This document shows, piece after piece, positions 1-8,365 of a DNA stretch of 64,000 nucleotides. The stretch covers positions 10,775 through 74,774 of the forward strand of contig NZ_MSDF01000025.1 in the NCBI RefSeq assembly GCF_002022275.1, written 5' to 3'. The number at the start of each line of letters is the position of its first letter. Position 1 is the stretch's first letter. The position numbers and the translations under genes were made by a program. Below the pieces are notes generated by a model. The model searched no databases. It had not been told where the DNA came from and saw only the letters and a program-made list of their open reading frames with translations. The DNA comes from Pseudomonas fluorescens. GTDB taxonomy: Bacteria > Pseudomonadota > Gammaproteobacteria > Pseudomonadales > Pseudomonadaceae.

Positions 1-18
1 GCAGGCAAAGAAAATCTA

Positions 19-393
19 TCAGTCGTCTTTCTTCATCAACCCCGCCAACGCCGCAAACGGGTTGTGCGTGGCCTTGGCAATCGTCGGGCTGCTGGTGGAG
101 CCTTCGCTGAAGTATTGCTGATCCGTATACCGCGAGTGCTCGTTATCGTGGCAATACAGGCACAGCAGCTCCCAGTTGGAGCCATCCTGAGGGTTGTCGT
201 CATGGTTGTGGTTACGGTGGTGTACGGTCAGTTCGCTCAGGCGTTTGCCGGCGAATTCACGGGTGCAGCGGCCGCACACGTGGGGGTACATTTTCAGGGC
301 TTTGTCGCGGTAGCCCATTTCCCGGTCGCGCTGGGCGTCGGCGAGGATGCGGTCCAGCTTGGCGGTGTGGGAGGGCGGGTTGGTCGAGCTCAT
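19..393 (-). CDS. yajD: YajD-type HNH nuclease family protein
   Basis: A 124-residue protein with the HNH/zinc-ribbon layout of the YajD family: paired cysteines C40/C43 and C78/C81, the His-His at 58-59 followed by Arg-Asn, and a terminal His at 86, matching a beta-beta-alpha-metal nuclease fold. The family is usually about 115 residues, so this copy is full length. The substrate is not known for the family. I chose the second of two consecutive ATGs because an AGGAG lies 5 bases before it; the first ATG would leave only 2 bases. It is divergent from the exported ParB-like gene and ends only 18 bases from the window edge, so its downstream neighbour is not visible. Confidence 0.85.
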   Translation of the reverse strand: MSSTNPPSHTAKLDRILADAQRDREMGYRDKALKMYPHVCGRCTREFAGKRLSELTVHHRNHNHDDNPQDGSNWELLCLYCHDNEHSRYTDQQYFSEGSTSSPTIAKATHNPFAALAGLMKKDD

Positions 394-544
394 CATGGCT
401 CCTGGTTGTTTGGTGGTTCACGGATAGGGTTGATTCTAGCCGCTCGCGCGGTAAATGACCGCTGGCTTTTTCAGCTGCGGTACAGCCTGGCTTCGCCATT
501 CGTTTGTAGTATCGGCACATTCCATTCACAAGGATCTGAAACCT

Positions 545-1465
545 ATGCGTTTGCACACATGGACAGTTGCACTTTTACTGAGCTTTCTGGCGGCTCAGGC
601 CCAGGCGTTTTCCACCCCCAAACCGGGCCAGGTGATCGAGGTGTCCCTCGAACAACTGCACCCGACCCAGGCGGTGGTGGGGTTTGACCAGATTTATTAC
701 AGCCTCGGGCTGTTCGCCGACAAACCTGCCAAGGTCTTCGACGAATACTGCGAAACCAACGGCCAGGGCGCTGCCGACAAGGTGCCGAAAAAGGCCGACC
801 TGCACCAACCCGCCAGCTTCAGTTGCCAGGACCCGGTGGGCACCCATCCCGATGACATGAAAACCGTGGTGGTCGGCCCTGGCGGCCAGTTGTACCTGAC
901 CGACGGTCACCACAGTTTCACTACCTTGTGGGAAGTGCCCGGTGGTGGTTCCCAACTGAAGATGTGGGTCAAGGTCACCGACGATTTCAGCAACAGCCCG
1001 AACATGGCCACCTTTTGGCAGCGTATGGAGGCGGCGCGCAAAGTCTGGCTCAAGGACAACAAAGGTCAGCCCCTGTCGCCCGAGCAACTGCCGGCGCACC
1101 TGGGCTTCAAGAACCTGCAGGACGACACCTTCCGCAGCCTGGTGTATTTCACGCGCAAGGCCGCCTACGGCAAGCCGGATGACGGCGAGATTGCGCCGGA
1201 GTTTCTGGAGTTTTATTGGGGTAACTGGTTGCGCAGCCAGATCGATCTGAATGCGTTCAACTTGAACAAGAAGGGCGGTTACAAGGATGCCATTGAGGCG
1301 GTTGCCAAACGCATGGTCAGCCTGGCGCCGGATACAAAGGTCGGTGACAGTGGTTTCACGGCCCATCAACTGGGAGGCATGACCCAGCTGGACCAGGGCG
1401 AGTTGGAGAAGACTTTCGACAAAAAAGTGCCGTATGTGATCGATTACCGTAAATCCCAACCCTGA
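545..1465 (+). CDS. Exported ParB/Srx-fold protein (ParBc_2-like)
   Basis: A 306-residue protein with a clear Sec signal peptide (residues 1-21, cleavage after AQA) followed by a ParB-like domain. Residues 31-55 resemble the ParB N-terminal strand with its 'L.P.Q' pattern, and the ParB box II-type motif is present as DGHHS at 120-124. The family to which it seems to belong (ParB-like, Pfam ParBc_2) is widespread but poorly characterised. The signal peptide puts it in the periplasm or outside, so a chromosome-partition role is unlikely. The start at 545 is preferred over an in-frame upstream start (455) because only 545 begins with the signal sequence. It ends at a REP pair and is convergent with the next gene. 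Confidence 0.8.
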   Translation: MRLHTWTVALLLSFLAAQAQAFSTPKPGQVIEVSLEQLHPTQAVVGFDQIYYSLGLFADKPAKVFDEYCETNGQGAADKVPKKADLHQPASFSCQDPVGTHPDDMKTVVVGPGGQLYLTDGHHSFTTLWEVPGGGSQLKMWVKVTDDFSNSPNMATFWQRMEAARKVWLKDNKGQPLSPEQLPAHLGFKNLQDDTFRSLVYFTRKAAYGKPDDGEIAPEFLEFYWGNWLRSQIDLNAFNLNKKGGYKDAIEAVAKRMVSLAPDTKVGDSGFTAHQLGGMTQLDQGELEKTFDKKVPYVIDYRKSQP

Positions 1466-1480
1466 AACGCGGGACTAAAA

Positions 1481-1571
1481 CTGTGGGAGCTGGCTTGCCT
1501 GCGATAGCGGTGAGTCAGCTACAAAGATGCTGGCTGATCTACCGCTATCGCGGGCAAGCCCGCTCCCACAG
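1481..1571. repeat. REP pair 1 (mixed arms)
   Basis: Two REP monomers in inverted orientation around a short imperfect palindromic core. The left arm is of the 'GGGAGCTGGCTTGCCTGCGAT' subtype shortened here to its key core GAGCTGGCTTGCC; the right arm read on the other strand has GAGCGGGCTTGCCC. It lies between two convergent genes. Confidence 0.9.
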
Positions 1572-1599
1572 GGGATCACCTGAATGTGTAGAGTTGTGA

Positions 1600-2286
1600 T
1601 CAGACCTTGAGCTTCTCGGCAATCCAGATGGTGTGCCGGGTGCCTTTGTTGCCGTGGGCAAACACCTGCACTTCTTCGGCCTTGAAACCGGCTTTGCGCA
1701 GTTTGTCGCTGAACAGCTTGTCGGCGCTGGCCGACCACACGGCCAGCACGCCTTTGGGGCGCAGCGCCTTGGCGCAGGCGGCGAGGCCACCGGCGGAATA
1801 CAGCCAGCTGTTGGCTTTTTGCGTGAGGCCTTCGGGGCCGTTGTCGACATCCAGCATGATCGCGTCAAAGCCCTGAGGCTCAGCTTGCAGCACCTTGGCC
1901 ACATCTTCCATGCGGATCACCGTGCGCGGGTCGAGCAACGGGCGGCCGGATTTTTCCCCCAGCGGCCCACGGTTCCATTCCACAACGCCGGGTACCAGTT
2001 CGGCGACAACCACTTCGGCGGTCTTGCCCAAATGCTTGAGCGCCGAGGCCAGGGTAAAGCCCATGCCCAGACCGCCGATCAACACCCGCGAACCCGCTCG
2101 CCCGGCGACCTTGCGGCAGGGAACCTCGGCCAGCGCGTCTTCGGAACCGTGCATGCGCGTGTTCATCAACTGGCCGCCGTCGCCGCCCTGGATCTTGATG
2201 ACAAAATCCTCACCGTATTCGAACAGGCACAGGGCACCGCCGTTGTCGGGGATCGGGGTGGTGTCCAGCAGAACGAAACGTTTCAT
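1600..2286 (-). CDS. Spermidine-synthase-like methyltransferase-fold protein
   Basis: A 228-residue Rossmann protein. The S-adenosyl-binding loop is GGLGMG at 71-76, an acidic residue follows in AELVPG at about 95-100, and LDVDNG at 145-150 sits where spermidine synthases carry their catalytic aspartate. The short N-terminal beta domain also fits the SpeE-like family. Pseudomonas proteins of this kind are commonly called spermidine synthase-like, but I see no adjacent speD or other polyamine gene, so aminopropyl transfer is not established; it could be another SAM-dependent transferase. It is transcribed away from the Pro-rich protein gene at 2365 and convergent with the ParB-like gene. Confidence 0.75.
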   Translation of the reverse strand: MKRFVLLDTTPIPDNGGALCLFEYGEDFVIKIQGGDGGQLMNTRMHGSEDALAEVPCRKVAGRAGSRVLIGGLGMGFTLASALKHLGKTAEVVVAELVPGVVEWNRGPLGEKSGRPLLDPRTVIRMEDVAKVLQAEPQGFDAIMLDVDNGPEGLTQKANSWLYSAGGLAACAKALRPKGVLAVWSASADKLFSDKLRKAGFKAEEVQVFAHGNKGTRHTIWIAEKLKV

Positions 2287-2364
2287 GGAAATCTCATTGG
2301 GAAGGGCATTCTTGCGCGGTTGGGAGTAGCCTTACGACATTCCGGTCAGGCCATGGAGCCATCG

Positions 2365-2649
2365 ATGAAGTGCAGCATTCTAACGGTCATTGTGCTCGGC
2401 GCGCTCGCATTGGGTACGGCGCAGGCTCAAGAGGTGCAAACCGTGCCGGTCGCACCCGCGCCAACTCCCGGTGCGCCGGGCACGCCGACGCCGACGTTGT
2501 ACCCGCAAGTCACCCCGCCCGTCGCGCCAAAAGCCACGGCTAACGGTTCGCCGGCGCTGGTGCCGATCGTGTTGCCGACACCGCCGAAAGACCAGACGGT
2601 GCCTGGCTTGCTGCAAAACGACAGCAAACCGAAAACACCGGGCGGTTAA
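2365..2649 (+). CDS. Small exported proline-rich protein
   Basis: A 94-residue protein with a signal peptide (residues 1-20, ending in AQA) and a mature part of low complexity: about a quarter proline with alternating Pro, Thr, Ala and Val. I do not recognise a domain. An alternative in-frame ATG lies 12 bases upstream at 2353; I chose 2365 because it gives a standard signal sequence (Met-Lys then a hydrophobic run). Its TAA stop overlaps the stop codon of the convergent cyclic-nucleotide-binding gene. A periplasmic or envelope location is an inference from the signal peptide. Confidence 0.6.
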   Translation: MKCSILTVIVLGALALGTAQAQEVQTVPVAPAPTPGAPGTPTPTLYPQVTPPVAPKATANGSPALVPIVLPTPPKDQTVPGLLQNDSKPKTPGG

Positions 2650-3119
2650 AACTGCTGCGAGAGTAATTGCCCGTCAGCCATGCGCAGGCGCTTCGACAAG
2701 GCAATCGCGATCGCGCGGATGATCTTGGCTGCCACCCGCGGGGCTTCGTTGAGCATTTTTTCCAGCGCGTCCTTGCCCAGGTTCAACAGCACGAGATCCG
2801 TGGCGGCCACGCAGCTTGCCGACCGCCGCTCGCCATCGAGCACCGCCATTTCGCCAAACGCCCGGCCGCTGCGCAGGGTGGCGATGGTCAGGCGCTGGCC
2901 GTCGTGGTTGGTTTTCTGCACCGCCACCTGGCCGCTGTGGATGATGCACATAAAGGTGCCGGCATCGCCCTCGAGGAAAATCACCTCATCGCGGGCAATG
3001 CTGCTGATATTGAAGTAGCCGGCGGCGATGTGAAAATCTTCCGGCAGCAGGGGGTCGAACAGGCCGCAATCCATGAGCATGTCGCGGATTTCGGTATTCA
3101 TCAGGGTCGGGAGTGCCAT
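2646..3119 (-). CDS. Stand-alone cyclic-nucleotide-binding domain protein
   Basis: A 157-residue protein that is essentially one cNMP-binding (Crp N-terminal type) domain. The phosphate-binding cassette is visible at 88-103: FGEMAVLDGERRSASC, with the expected Gly-Glu pair (89-90) and the Arg-Ser-Ala (99-101) that contact the cyclic phosphate. No helix-turn-helix, kinase or transporter domain follows, so it is not a Crp-type regulator. It may act as a small ligand-dependent partner of another protein. An upstream in-frame ATG at 3143 adds 8 residues; the start at 3119 was chosen because family members begin close to this point. Confidence 0.75.
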   Translation of the reverse strand: MALPTLMNTEIRDMLMDCGLFDPLLPEDFHIAAGYFNISSIARDEVIFLEGDAGTFMCIIHSGQVAVQKTNHDGQRLTIATLRSGRAFGEMAVLDGERRSASCVAATDLVLLNLGKDALEKMLNEAPRVAAKIIRAIAIALSKRLRMADGQLLSQQF

Positions 3120-3186
3120 GTGCAATCTTGGTCCATCAATCAAGTGGGGCGGTCCTGTGTTCAGACAGAACCGCCACGCTAAGTTC

Positions 3187-5229
3187 CTAAATCAGGCCGA
3201 GCGCCTTGAAAACAAATCCATATTCGAGCGCTACGTCACGTAATCCCTGATAACGACCGCTCATCCCGCCATGGCCGGCGCCCAATTCGGTTTTGAGCAG
3301 CAGCAGGTTGTCGTCGGTTTTGGTGTCGCGCAATTTGGCCACCCACTTGGCCGCTTCCCAATACTGTACGCGGCTGTCGTTGTAACCGGCGATCACCAGC
3401 AGGGCGGGGTAGGCCTGGGCGCTGACGTTTTCGTAAGGTGCGTAGGCCTTGATGCGTTCATACACCTCAGGCTCTTCAGGGTTGCCCCACTCGTCGTACT
3501 CGGTGACGGTCAGCGGCAATTCCGGATCGAGCATGGTGTTGAGCACATCCACAAACGGCACTTCGGCGATGGCCGCCTGGAACAGCGCCGGGCGCTGGTT
3601 CAGCACGGCACCGATCAACAGGCCGCCGGCACTGCCGCCGCTGATCGCCAGTTGTTTGGAGGTCGTCAGGCCTTCGGCGATCAGGTGTTCGGCGCAGGCA
3701 ATAAAGTCGCTGAAGGTGTTCTGTTTGTGTTCCTGCTTGCCGTTGCGGTACCAGGCTTCGCCCAGCTCGCCACCGCCGCGCACGTGCGCAATGGCGAACG
3801 CCACGCCGCGCTCGAGCAGGCTCAGGCGCGCGTGGGAGAACCACGGGTCAAGGCTCGAACCGTAGGCGCCGTAGCCGTAGAGGTACAGCGGCGTCGGCTT
3901 GCCGAGTTGATCGCGCTTGACCACCAGGCTGATCGGCACCTGAGTGCCATCAGCGGAGGTGGCCCACAGGCGTTGGCTGACGTAGTCATCGGCGTTGAAC
4001 TCGCCAAGTACCGGGGTTTCCTTTAGAACGACTTGCGCGCCCGTCGCCAATTCAAGCTGACGCACCTGGGCCGGGCGGTTCAGGGCTTCGTAGCGCAGGC
4101 GGATCTTGTCGCTTGGAAATTCCAAGCTGTTCTGTACGTAGAGGCTGTAGGCGGCGTCAGGCAATTCCACGCGGTAGGCCGGCACGCCTTGCGGGTGCAC
4201 TTCTATCACCGGCAGGCCACCAATGCGCAGGCTCAAGGTCATTGCCTCGGCGTTCAAGCTGACGCCGTCGAGCATCACCTCATCGCTGTGGGGAATCAGG
4301 TTCTGCCATTGATCCTCGGTCGGCACGCTGCCGGTGTCGGCGGCGGTGAACAGCGCGTAGTTGATGCCATCGCGGTTGCTGCGGATAAACCAGGTCCACT
4401 CGCCGTCGAGCGCACCATGGTCCACGTCGTATTCATGGTCCTCGACCCGTGGTGCCAGGCAGGTGAAGTCCAGCTGTGGCTGGTCGGCGTCCAGCGCCCA
4501 GATTTCGCTGGTGGTCTTGCTGCCCAGTGCCAGCAGCAATTGGCGCTCGGAGCTGGAACGGTAGCAATGCAGGAAGAATCGGCCGTCAGGCTCGTGGAAC
4601 ACTTCCTGCGCCGCCGTGCCGTCGAGGCGGTAGCGATAGAGTTTGTGCGGGCGATGGGTATCGTCCAGCTCGCCGAAGAACAGCGTAAGGCTGTCATTGG
4701 CCCAGGTCATGCTGCCGTCGCAGTCCTGGAATTCCAGTTCGCTGACCTTGCCGGTGGCCAATTCCTTCACGTACAGGGTGTAAATCTCTTCACCGTTGGT
4801 GTCGAGGCTGTAGGCCAGGCGCTGGTGGTCGGGGCTGATGCTGAACGCGCCGAGGGAGAAAAAACCGCCATTGGCCAGCACGTTCGGGTCCAGCAGGAGC
4901 TCTTCGCTGCTGTCGTCCACCGCATTGCTGTCGTCTGCCGGACGGCGGCAGCGGTAGTGACGGGCGTATTCGTCACCGGCGGTGGTGCGCGTGTAATACA
5001 GGTACGGGCCCCACGGGGAGGGCAGGGACAGGTCGGTTTCGAGGATACGACCCTTGATCTCCTCAAACAGGGTCTCGCGCAGTGCCTGCTGGTCGGCGAG
5101 CTGTGCTTCCTGCCAGGCGTTTTCGGCCTTGAGGTAATCCAGCACGTCGGCGCTGTCACGCTCTTGCAGCCAAGCGTACGGATCCTGGCCTGGGGCCTTG
5201 TGGGCAATCGGGGCGGTCGATGTAGGCAT
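3187..5229 (-). CDS. ptrB: Oligopeptidase B (S9A serine peptidase)
   Basis: A 680-residue prolyl-oligopeptidase-family enzyme that cleaves small peptides after basic residues in the cytoplasm. The N-terminal part is the beta-propeller gate; the C-terminal alpha/beta-hydrolase domain carries GGSAGG with Ser533, the aspartate in GYNDSR (Asp618) and the histidine in GAGHGG (His653), positions close to those of the E. coli enzyme. The reading frame stays open upstream to 5550, but a purine-rich GAGAGGGA lies just before the ATG at 5229 and homologues begin here. It is divergent from the small membrane protein gene at 5329. Confidence 0.93.
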   Translation of the reverse strand: MPTSTAPIAHKAPGQDPYAWLQERDSADVLDYLKAENAWQEAQLADQQALRETLFEEIKGRILETDLSLPSPWGPYLYYTRTTAGDEYARHYRCRRPADDSNAVDDSSEELLLDPNVLANGGFFSLGAFSISPDHQRLAYSLDTNGEEIYTLYVKELATGKVSELEFQDCDGSMTWANDSLTLFFGELDDTHRPHKLYRYRLDGTAAQEVFHEPDGRFFLHCYRSSSERQLLLALGSKTTSEIWALDADQPQLDFTCLAPRVEDHEYDVDHGALDGEWTWFIRSNRDGINYALFTAADTGSVPTEDQWQNLIPHSDEVMLDGVSLNAEAMTLSLRIGGLPVIEVHPQGVPAYRVELPDAAYSLYVQNSLEFPSDKIRLRYEALNRPAQVRQLELATGAQVVLKETPVLGEFNADDYVSQRLWATSADGTQVPISLVVKRDQLGKPTPLYLYGYGAYGSSLDPWFSHARLSLLERGVAFAIAHVRGGGELGEAWYRNGKQEHKQNTFSDFIACAEHLIAEGLTTSKQLAISGGSAGGLLIGAVLNQRPALFQAAIAEVPFVDVLNTMLDPELPLTVTEYDEWGNPEEPEVYERIKAYAPYENVSAQAYPALLVIAGYNDSRVQYWEAAKWVAKLRDTKTDDNLLLLKTELGAGHGGMSGRYQGLRDVALEYGFVFKALGLI

Positions 5230-5328
5230 GGATCCCTCTCTGTCTGGCGGTTTGCCGCAGGCATTGCAGCCGCGACACGCAAAAGCCGTTATCATAGCCG
5301 CCTCTTTGCCAGCCTTGCCATGGACACC

Positions 5329-5784
5329 ATGACCGAGAACGACTATCTGATCGCTTGGGGCCTTTACACCTTCGCCGCTTTGGGCTGCCTGTTGGTGTGG
5401 TGGCGCATGACCCGCTGGATCTGGCGCTGGTTGCGCGAGCCGCTGCAGTTGTTGATGGCGGTGCTGCTGTTCAGCCCGACCATCGTCGACCCGGTCAAGA
5501 CCCAGTTTGCGCCGGCCGTGGCCATTACGGCGCTGGACCTGGTGCTGCATGTGGGCAACAACGCCTGGCGCGCCATCTCCGATTTATTCATGTACTCGAT
5601 GATCGCGTTTGCCGTCTACATCGTGTTCGTGTTGATCCGCTGGCCGATCGAACGTGCCGCCAACGCCCGCCGTGAGCGCAAGGCCGCCGCCGATGCGGCA
5701 CTGGCCGCGGAACCGGTGGAGGACGACGAGCCTTTCCGCCGCCCGACGCCGGTGAGTGGTCGGCGGGTTGAACCGCGCCTTTAA
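5329..5784 (+). CDS. Small membrane protein, Pseudomonas-conserved
   Basis: A 151-residue protein with an N-terminal membrane segment (about residues 7-27), a second hydrophobic stretch (about 40-58) and a third (about 87-108), followed by an Arg/Ala/Glu-rich cytoplasmic-looking tail (about 115-151). I do not recognise a named domain. ATG at 5320 is in frame 9 bases upstream and cannot be excluded. It precedes the glutamine amidotransferase gene by 30 bases on the same strand and is followed in the same direction by a DUF2937 membrane protein, so the three may be co-transcribed. Confidence 0.7.
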   Translation: MTENDYLIAWGLYTFAALGCLLVWWRMTRWIWRWLREPLQLLMAVLLFSPTIVDPVKTQFAPAVAITALDLVLHVGNNAWRAISDLFMYSMIAFAVYIVFVLIRWPIERAANARRERKAAADAALAAEPVEDDEPFRRPTPVSGRRVEPRL

Positions 5785-5814
5785 CGTTGTCCGCCCTGCA
5801 GCGAGAGCCCTGGC

Positions 5815-6591
5815 ATGTGTGAATTATTGGGCATGAGTGCCAACGTCCCCACCGATATCGTGTTCAGCTTTACCGGGCTGATGCAGCGGGGCGGGCGTAC
5901 CGGCCCCCACCGCGACGGTTGGGGCATCGCGTTTTATGAAGGTCGTGGCCTGCGCCTGTTTCAGGACCCGGCGGCCAGCAGCGAGTCGGAAGTCGCGTTG
6001 CTGGTGCAACGTTACCCCATCAAAAGTGAAGTGGTGATTGGCCATATCCGCCAGGCCAACGTGGGCAAGGTCAGCCTGGCCAATACCCACCCGTTCGTGC
6101 GCGAACTGTGGGGGCGCAACTGGTGTTTCGCCCACAACGGCCAGTTGGCCGACTTCAACCCCCGCGCCACCTTCTACCGCCCGGTCGGCGACACCGACAG
6201 CGAAGCGGCGTTCTGCGACCTGCTCAACCGCGTGCGCGAAGCCTTCCCGGAGCCGGTGGACATCGAGCAAGTGTTGCCGGATTTGATCGCCGCCTGCGCC
6301 GAATACCGCAGCAAAGGCGTGTTCAACTGCCTACTCAGCGACGGCGACTGGCTGTTCTGCTACTGCTCGACCAAGCTTGCACAAATTACCCGGCGTGCGC
6401 CGTTTGGCCCGGCACGCCTGAAAGATGTCGACGTGATCGTGGATTTTCAAGCCGAAACCACCCCCAATGACGTGGTGACGGTGATTGCCACCGAACCCTT
6501 GACCGACAATGAAAACTGGACCCGCTACGAACCGGGCCAATGGAGCCTGTGGCGACGCGGTGAATGCGTCAGCCAGGGCATCACCGAGTAA
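5815..6591 (+). CDS. Class II glutamine amidotransferase (YafJ-like)
   Basis: A 258-residue Ntn-hydrolase-type amidotransferase domain standing alone. After removal of Met the nucleophile Cys2 (MCELLGM) is exposed; the RGG at about 25-27, GWGIAFY at about 35-41, and the AHNGQL at about 104-109 are the glutamine-site and oxyanion signatures of class II enzymes. No synthase domain is attached. YafJ-type proteins are thought to hydrolyse gamma-glutamyl amides, but the true substrate here is unknown. It starts 30 bases after the upstream small membrane protein and ends 11 bases before the next gene. Confidence 0.85.
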   Translation: MCELLGMSANVPTDIVFSFTGLMQRGGRTGPHRDGWGIAFYEGRGLRLFQDPAASSESEVALLVQRYPIKSEVVIGHIRQANVGKVSLANTHPFVRELWGRNWCFAHNGQLADFNPRATFYRPVGDTDSEAAFCDLLNRVREAFPEPVDIEQVLPDLIAACAEYRSKGVFNCLLSDGDWLFCYCSTKLAQITRRAPFGPARLKDVDVIVDFQAETTPNDVVTVIATEPLTDNENWTRYEPGQWSLWRRGECVSQGITE

Positions 6592-6602
6592 GGATATCGA
6601 CC

Positions 6603-7145
6603 ATGTTGCTCAGTTATCTGCGGTTGGTGCTGTTTGCCATTGGCCTGTTGGTCGGCGTGCAAGTGCCGGGGTTTATCAGCGACTACGCCAAACGCGTCGA
6701 GGCCCACCTGATCGAGGCCCAGACTGGCCTGCGCGGCTTTGACGCCACGGCGCAGCAGTTCTTCAACGGCGACTTGCAGGCGCTGGTGGCGCACTACCGC
6801 GCAAGTGATGACCCGGTGTTTCGCAGTGATGCCAACAGCCTGGGCACGTTGCTCGATCGCCAGGTGGCCTTGGACAAGCAATACCAGGCCATGCAGGGCC
6901 CGTGGTACATCCGTGTGCTGCAAGTGGCGGTGGCGGCCGACCCGGATATTCGCCTGGAAACCTGGAATGGCTACAGCTACCAGATTCTGCTGACGCCCGA
7001 AGCGATGGGCTGGGGGCTGGGCGGGGCGATGCTGTTGTCGTTTGGGCTTGAGTGCCTGTTCCGCTTGATCGATTGGGTAGTGTTGGGCGGCAAGCGCCTG
7101 CGCCAGAGCCGGCCCATCGAAGAGCGCGACCTCAAGGGCCTCTAA
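6603..7145 (+). CDS. DUF2937 family membrane protein
   Basis: A 180-residue protein with a hydrophobic N-terminus (residues 1-20), a soluble alpha-helical middle (about 25-135) and a second membrane segment near 141-160, followed by a short charged tail. The pattern matches the DUF2937 family of unknown function. The gene begins 11 bases after the amidotransferase stop, with AAGGATATCGACC before its ATG, which points to translation from the same transcript. A REP pair follows immediately downstream. Confidence 0.75.
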   Translation: MLLSYLRLVLFAIGLLVGVQVPGFISDYAKRVEAHLIEAQTGLRGFDATAQQFFNGDLQALVAHYRASDDPVFRSDANSLGTLLDRQVALDKQYQAMQGPWYIRVLQVAVAADPDIRLETWNGYSYQILLTPEAMGWGLGGAMLLSFGLECLFRLIDWVVLGGKRLRQSRPIEERDLKGL

Positions 7146-7162
7146 AGACCGACTCGGTCCAA

Positions 7163-7266
7163 TGTGGGAGCTGGCTTGTCGGGTCGCCGCATCGCTGCGA
7201 TTGCGGAGGGTCAGCTTGAACATCTGTAGCTGATACACCGCAATCGCAGGCAAGCCAGCTCCCACA
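7163..7266. repeat. REP pair 2
   Basis: Inverted REP monomers of the GAGCTGGCTTGC subtype bracket a core with a short palindrome (CGCAATCGCAG on the right). It fills the gap between the convergent DUF2937 and LysR genes. Confidence 0.9.
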
Positions 7267-7269
7267 GGT

Positions 7270-8190
7270 TTAATCGGGTTTCGTCAGTAGCATTCGCTCT
7301 GGGCCGACTTCTTCGGCATACCGCGCCACCACCTTCTGACACAACCCCACAATCTCCTCCACCAACTCCACCCCCACGCGCCACGACACCACCACCTGCA
7401 AATTCGGCAGCTTCTGCGCCATCGGCAGCATCACCAGCTCCCCACGCGCCAGTTCCTCTCTCACCAGCACCGGCGGCAACGCGCCAATCCCGAAGCCATC
7501 GCGCAGCAACCGGGTAATCGCCGACACCGAATTCACACAGTTCATTCGTGGTGCGGCCACGCCGTTGGCCTGCATCAGGCTCAACACATCCTGATGCGGA
7601 TGGGAGTTTTTCGAGTAGGTAATAATGCGCTCCTGGGCCAGTTCGGCGAGGGAGGCGTAGTCGCGGTTGTAGATCGAATGGCTGGCGACGATCCAGGCCA
7701 TCGGGTGGCTGGCCAGCTCTTGGCTGCGCACGGTTTCAAGGCGCAGCAGGTCGGTTTGCAGAATCAGGTCGAGGAAGCCTTTTTGCAGCTGATCGCTGAG
7801 GTTCAGCGCGGTATCGGCGACCAACTCGATTTCTACCAGCGGGAAATGGTCCATCAATTCGGCCACCAACGGGCTGAGCCAGGTGTGGATCACCGTGTCC
7901 ATGGCGCCGATCCGGATGCGCCCAACCTTGCTGCTGGTGGTTTCCAGCGACTGCTTCAAACCCTGCATGGTCACCATCATTTGCTCGGCGTAATCGAGCA
8001 CCTTCAAGCCTTCCGGGGTCAGGCTCACGCCGCGTGAATCGCGCAGAAACAGCTTCACCCCCAGTTCGCTTTCGAGCACGGCGATGCGGCTGGAAATCGA
8101 CGCCTGGGTGGTGAAGAGCTTTTCGGCAGTCAGGCGAAAGCTCTTGAGCTTGGCCACCCAGACGAAGGTTTCGAGAAACTTCAAATTCAT
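7270..8190 (-). CDS. LysR-family transcriptional regulator
   Basis: A 306-residue LysR-type regulator. The N-terminal winged helix-turn-helix (residues 1-60) contains the family pattern 'LKSFRLTAEKLFTTQASIS' at about 16-34, followed by the linker helix and a periplasmic-binding-protein-like effector domain (about 90-290). The start at 8190 gives the canonical MNLKFLETF opening; 22 extra residues upstream would not fit. It is divergent from the pxpABC operon 175 bases away, so by the usual arrangement of this family it is the probable regulator of those genes. The effector is unknown. Confidence 0.9.
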   Translation of the reverse strand: MNLKFLETFVWVAKLKSFRLTAEKLFTTQASISSRIAVLESELGVKLFLRDSRGVSLTPEGLKVLDYAEQMMVTMQGLKQSLETTSSKVGRIRIGAMDTVIHTWLSPLVAELMDHFPLVEIELVADTALNLSDQLQKGFLDLILQTDLLRLETVRSQELASHPMAWIVASHSIYNRDYASLAELAQERIITYSKNSHPHQDVLSLMQANGVAAPRMNCVNSVSAITRLLRDGFGIGALPPVLVREELARGELVMLPMAQKLPNLQVVVSWRVGVELVEEIVGLCQKVVARYAEEVGPERMLLTKPD

Positions 8191-8264
8191 GGGATCAACT
8201 TTTCTTATGCTTGGATCGGTTTTTATTAGTTGGACGCCGCACCGGGCAAACGCCAAAAATCGGG

Positions 8265-8278
8265 TTATTCCACGATAA
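8265..8278. promoter_or_regulatory. Candidate LysR-type operator
   Basis: A TTAT-N6-ATAA inverted repeat lies in the gap between the divergent lysR gene and pxpA. LysR-type regulators bind interrupted palindromes that contain T-N11-A, and this site satisfies that spacing. It is the best dyad I see there, but the match is short. Confidence 0.35.
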
Positions 8279-8365
8279 GCGTCGTTAGGGTGTCAGGACA
8301 AGTTGCGAGTTCTGCGTAAAAAATCCCACACTACAAAAAATACAAAGCCTACAGGAGCAACTACC

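Noticed and set aside
455..544. Upstream start for the ParB-like gene at 455
   Set aside because: It would add 30 residues before a complete signal peptide and lacks a ribosome-binding site.
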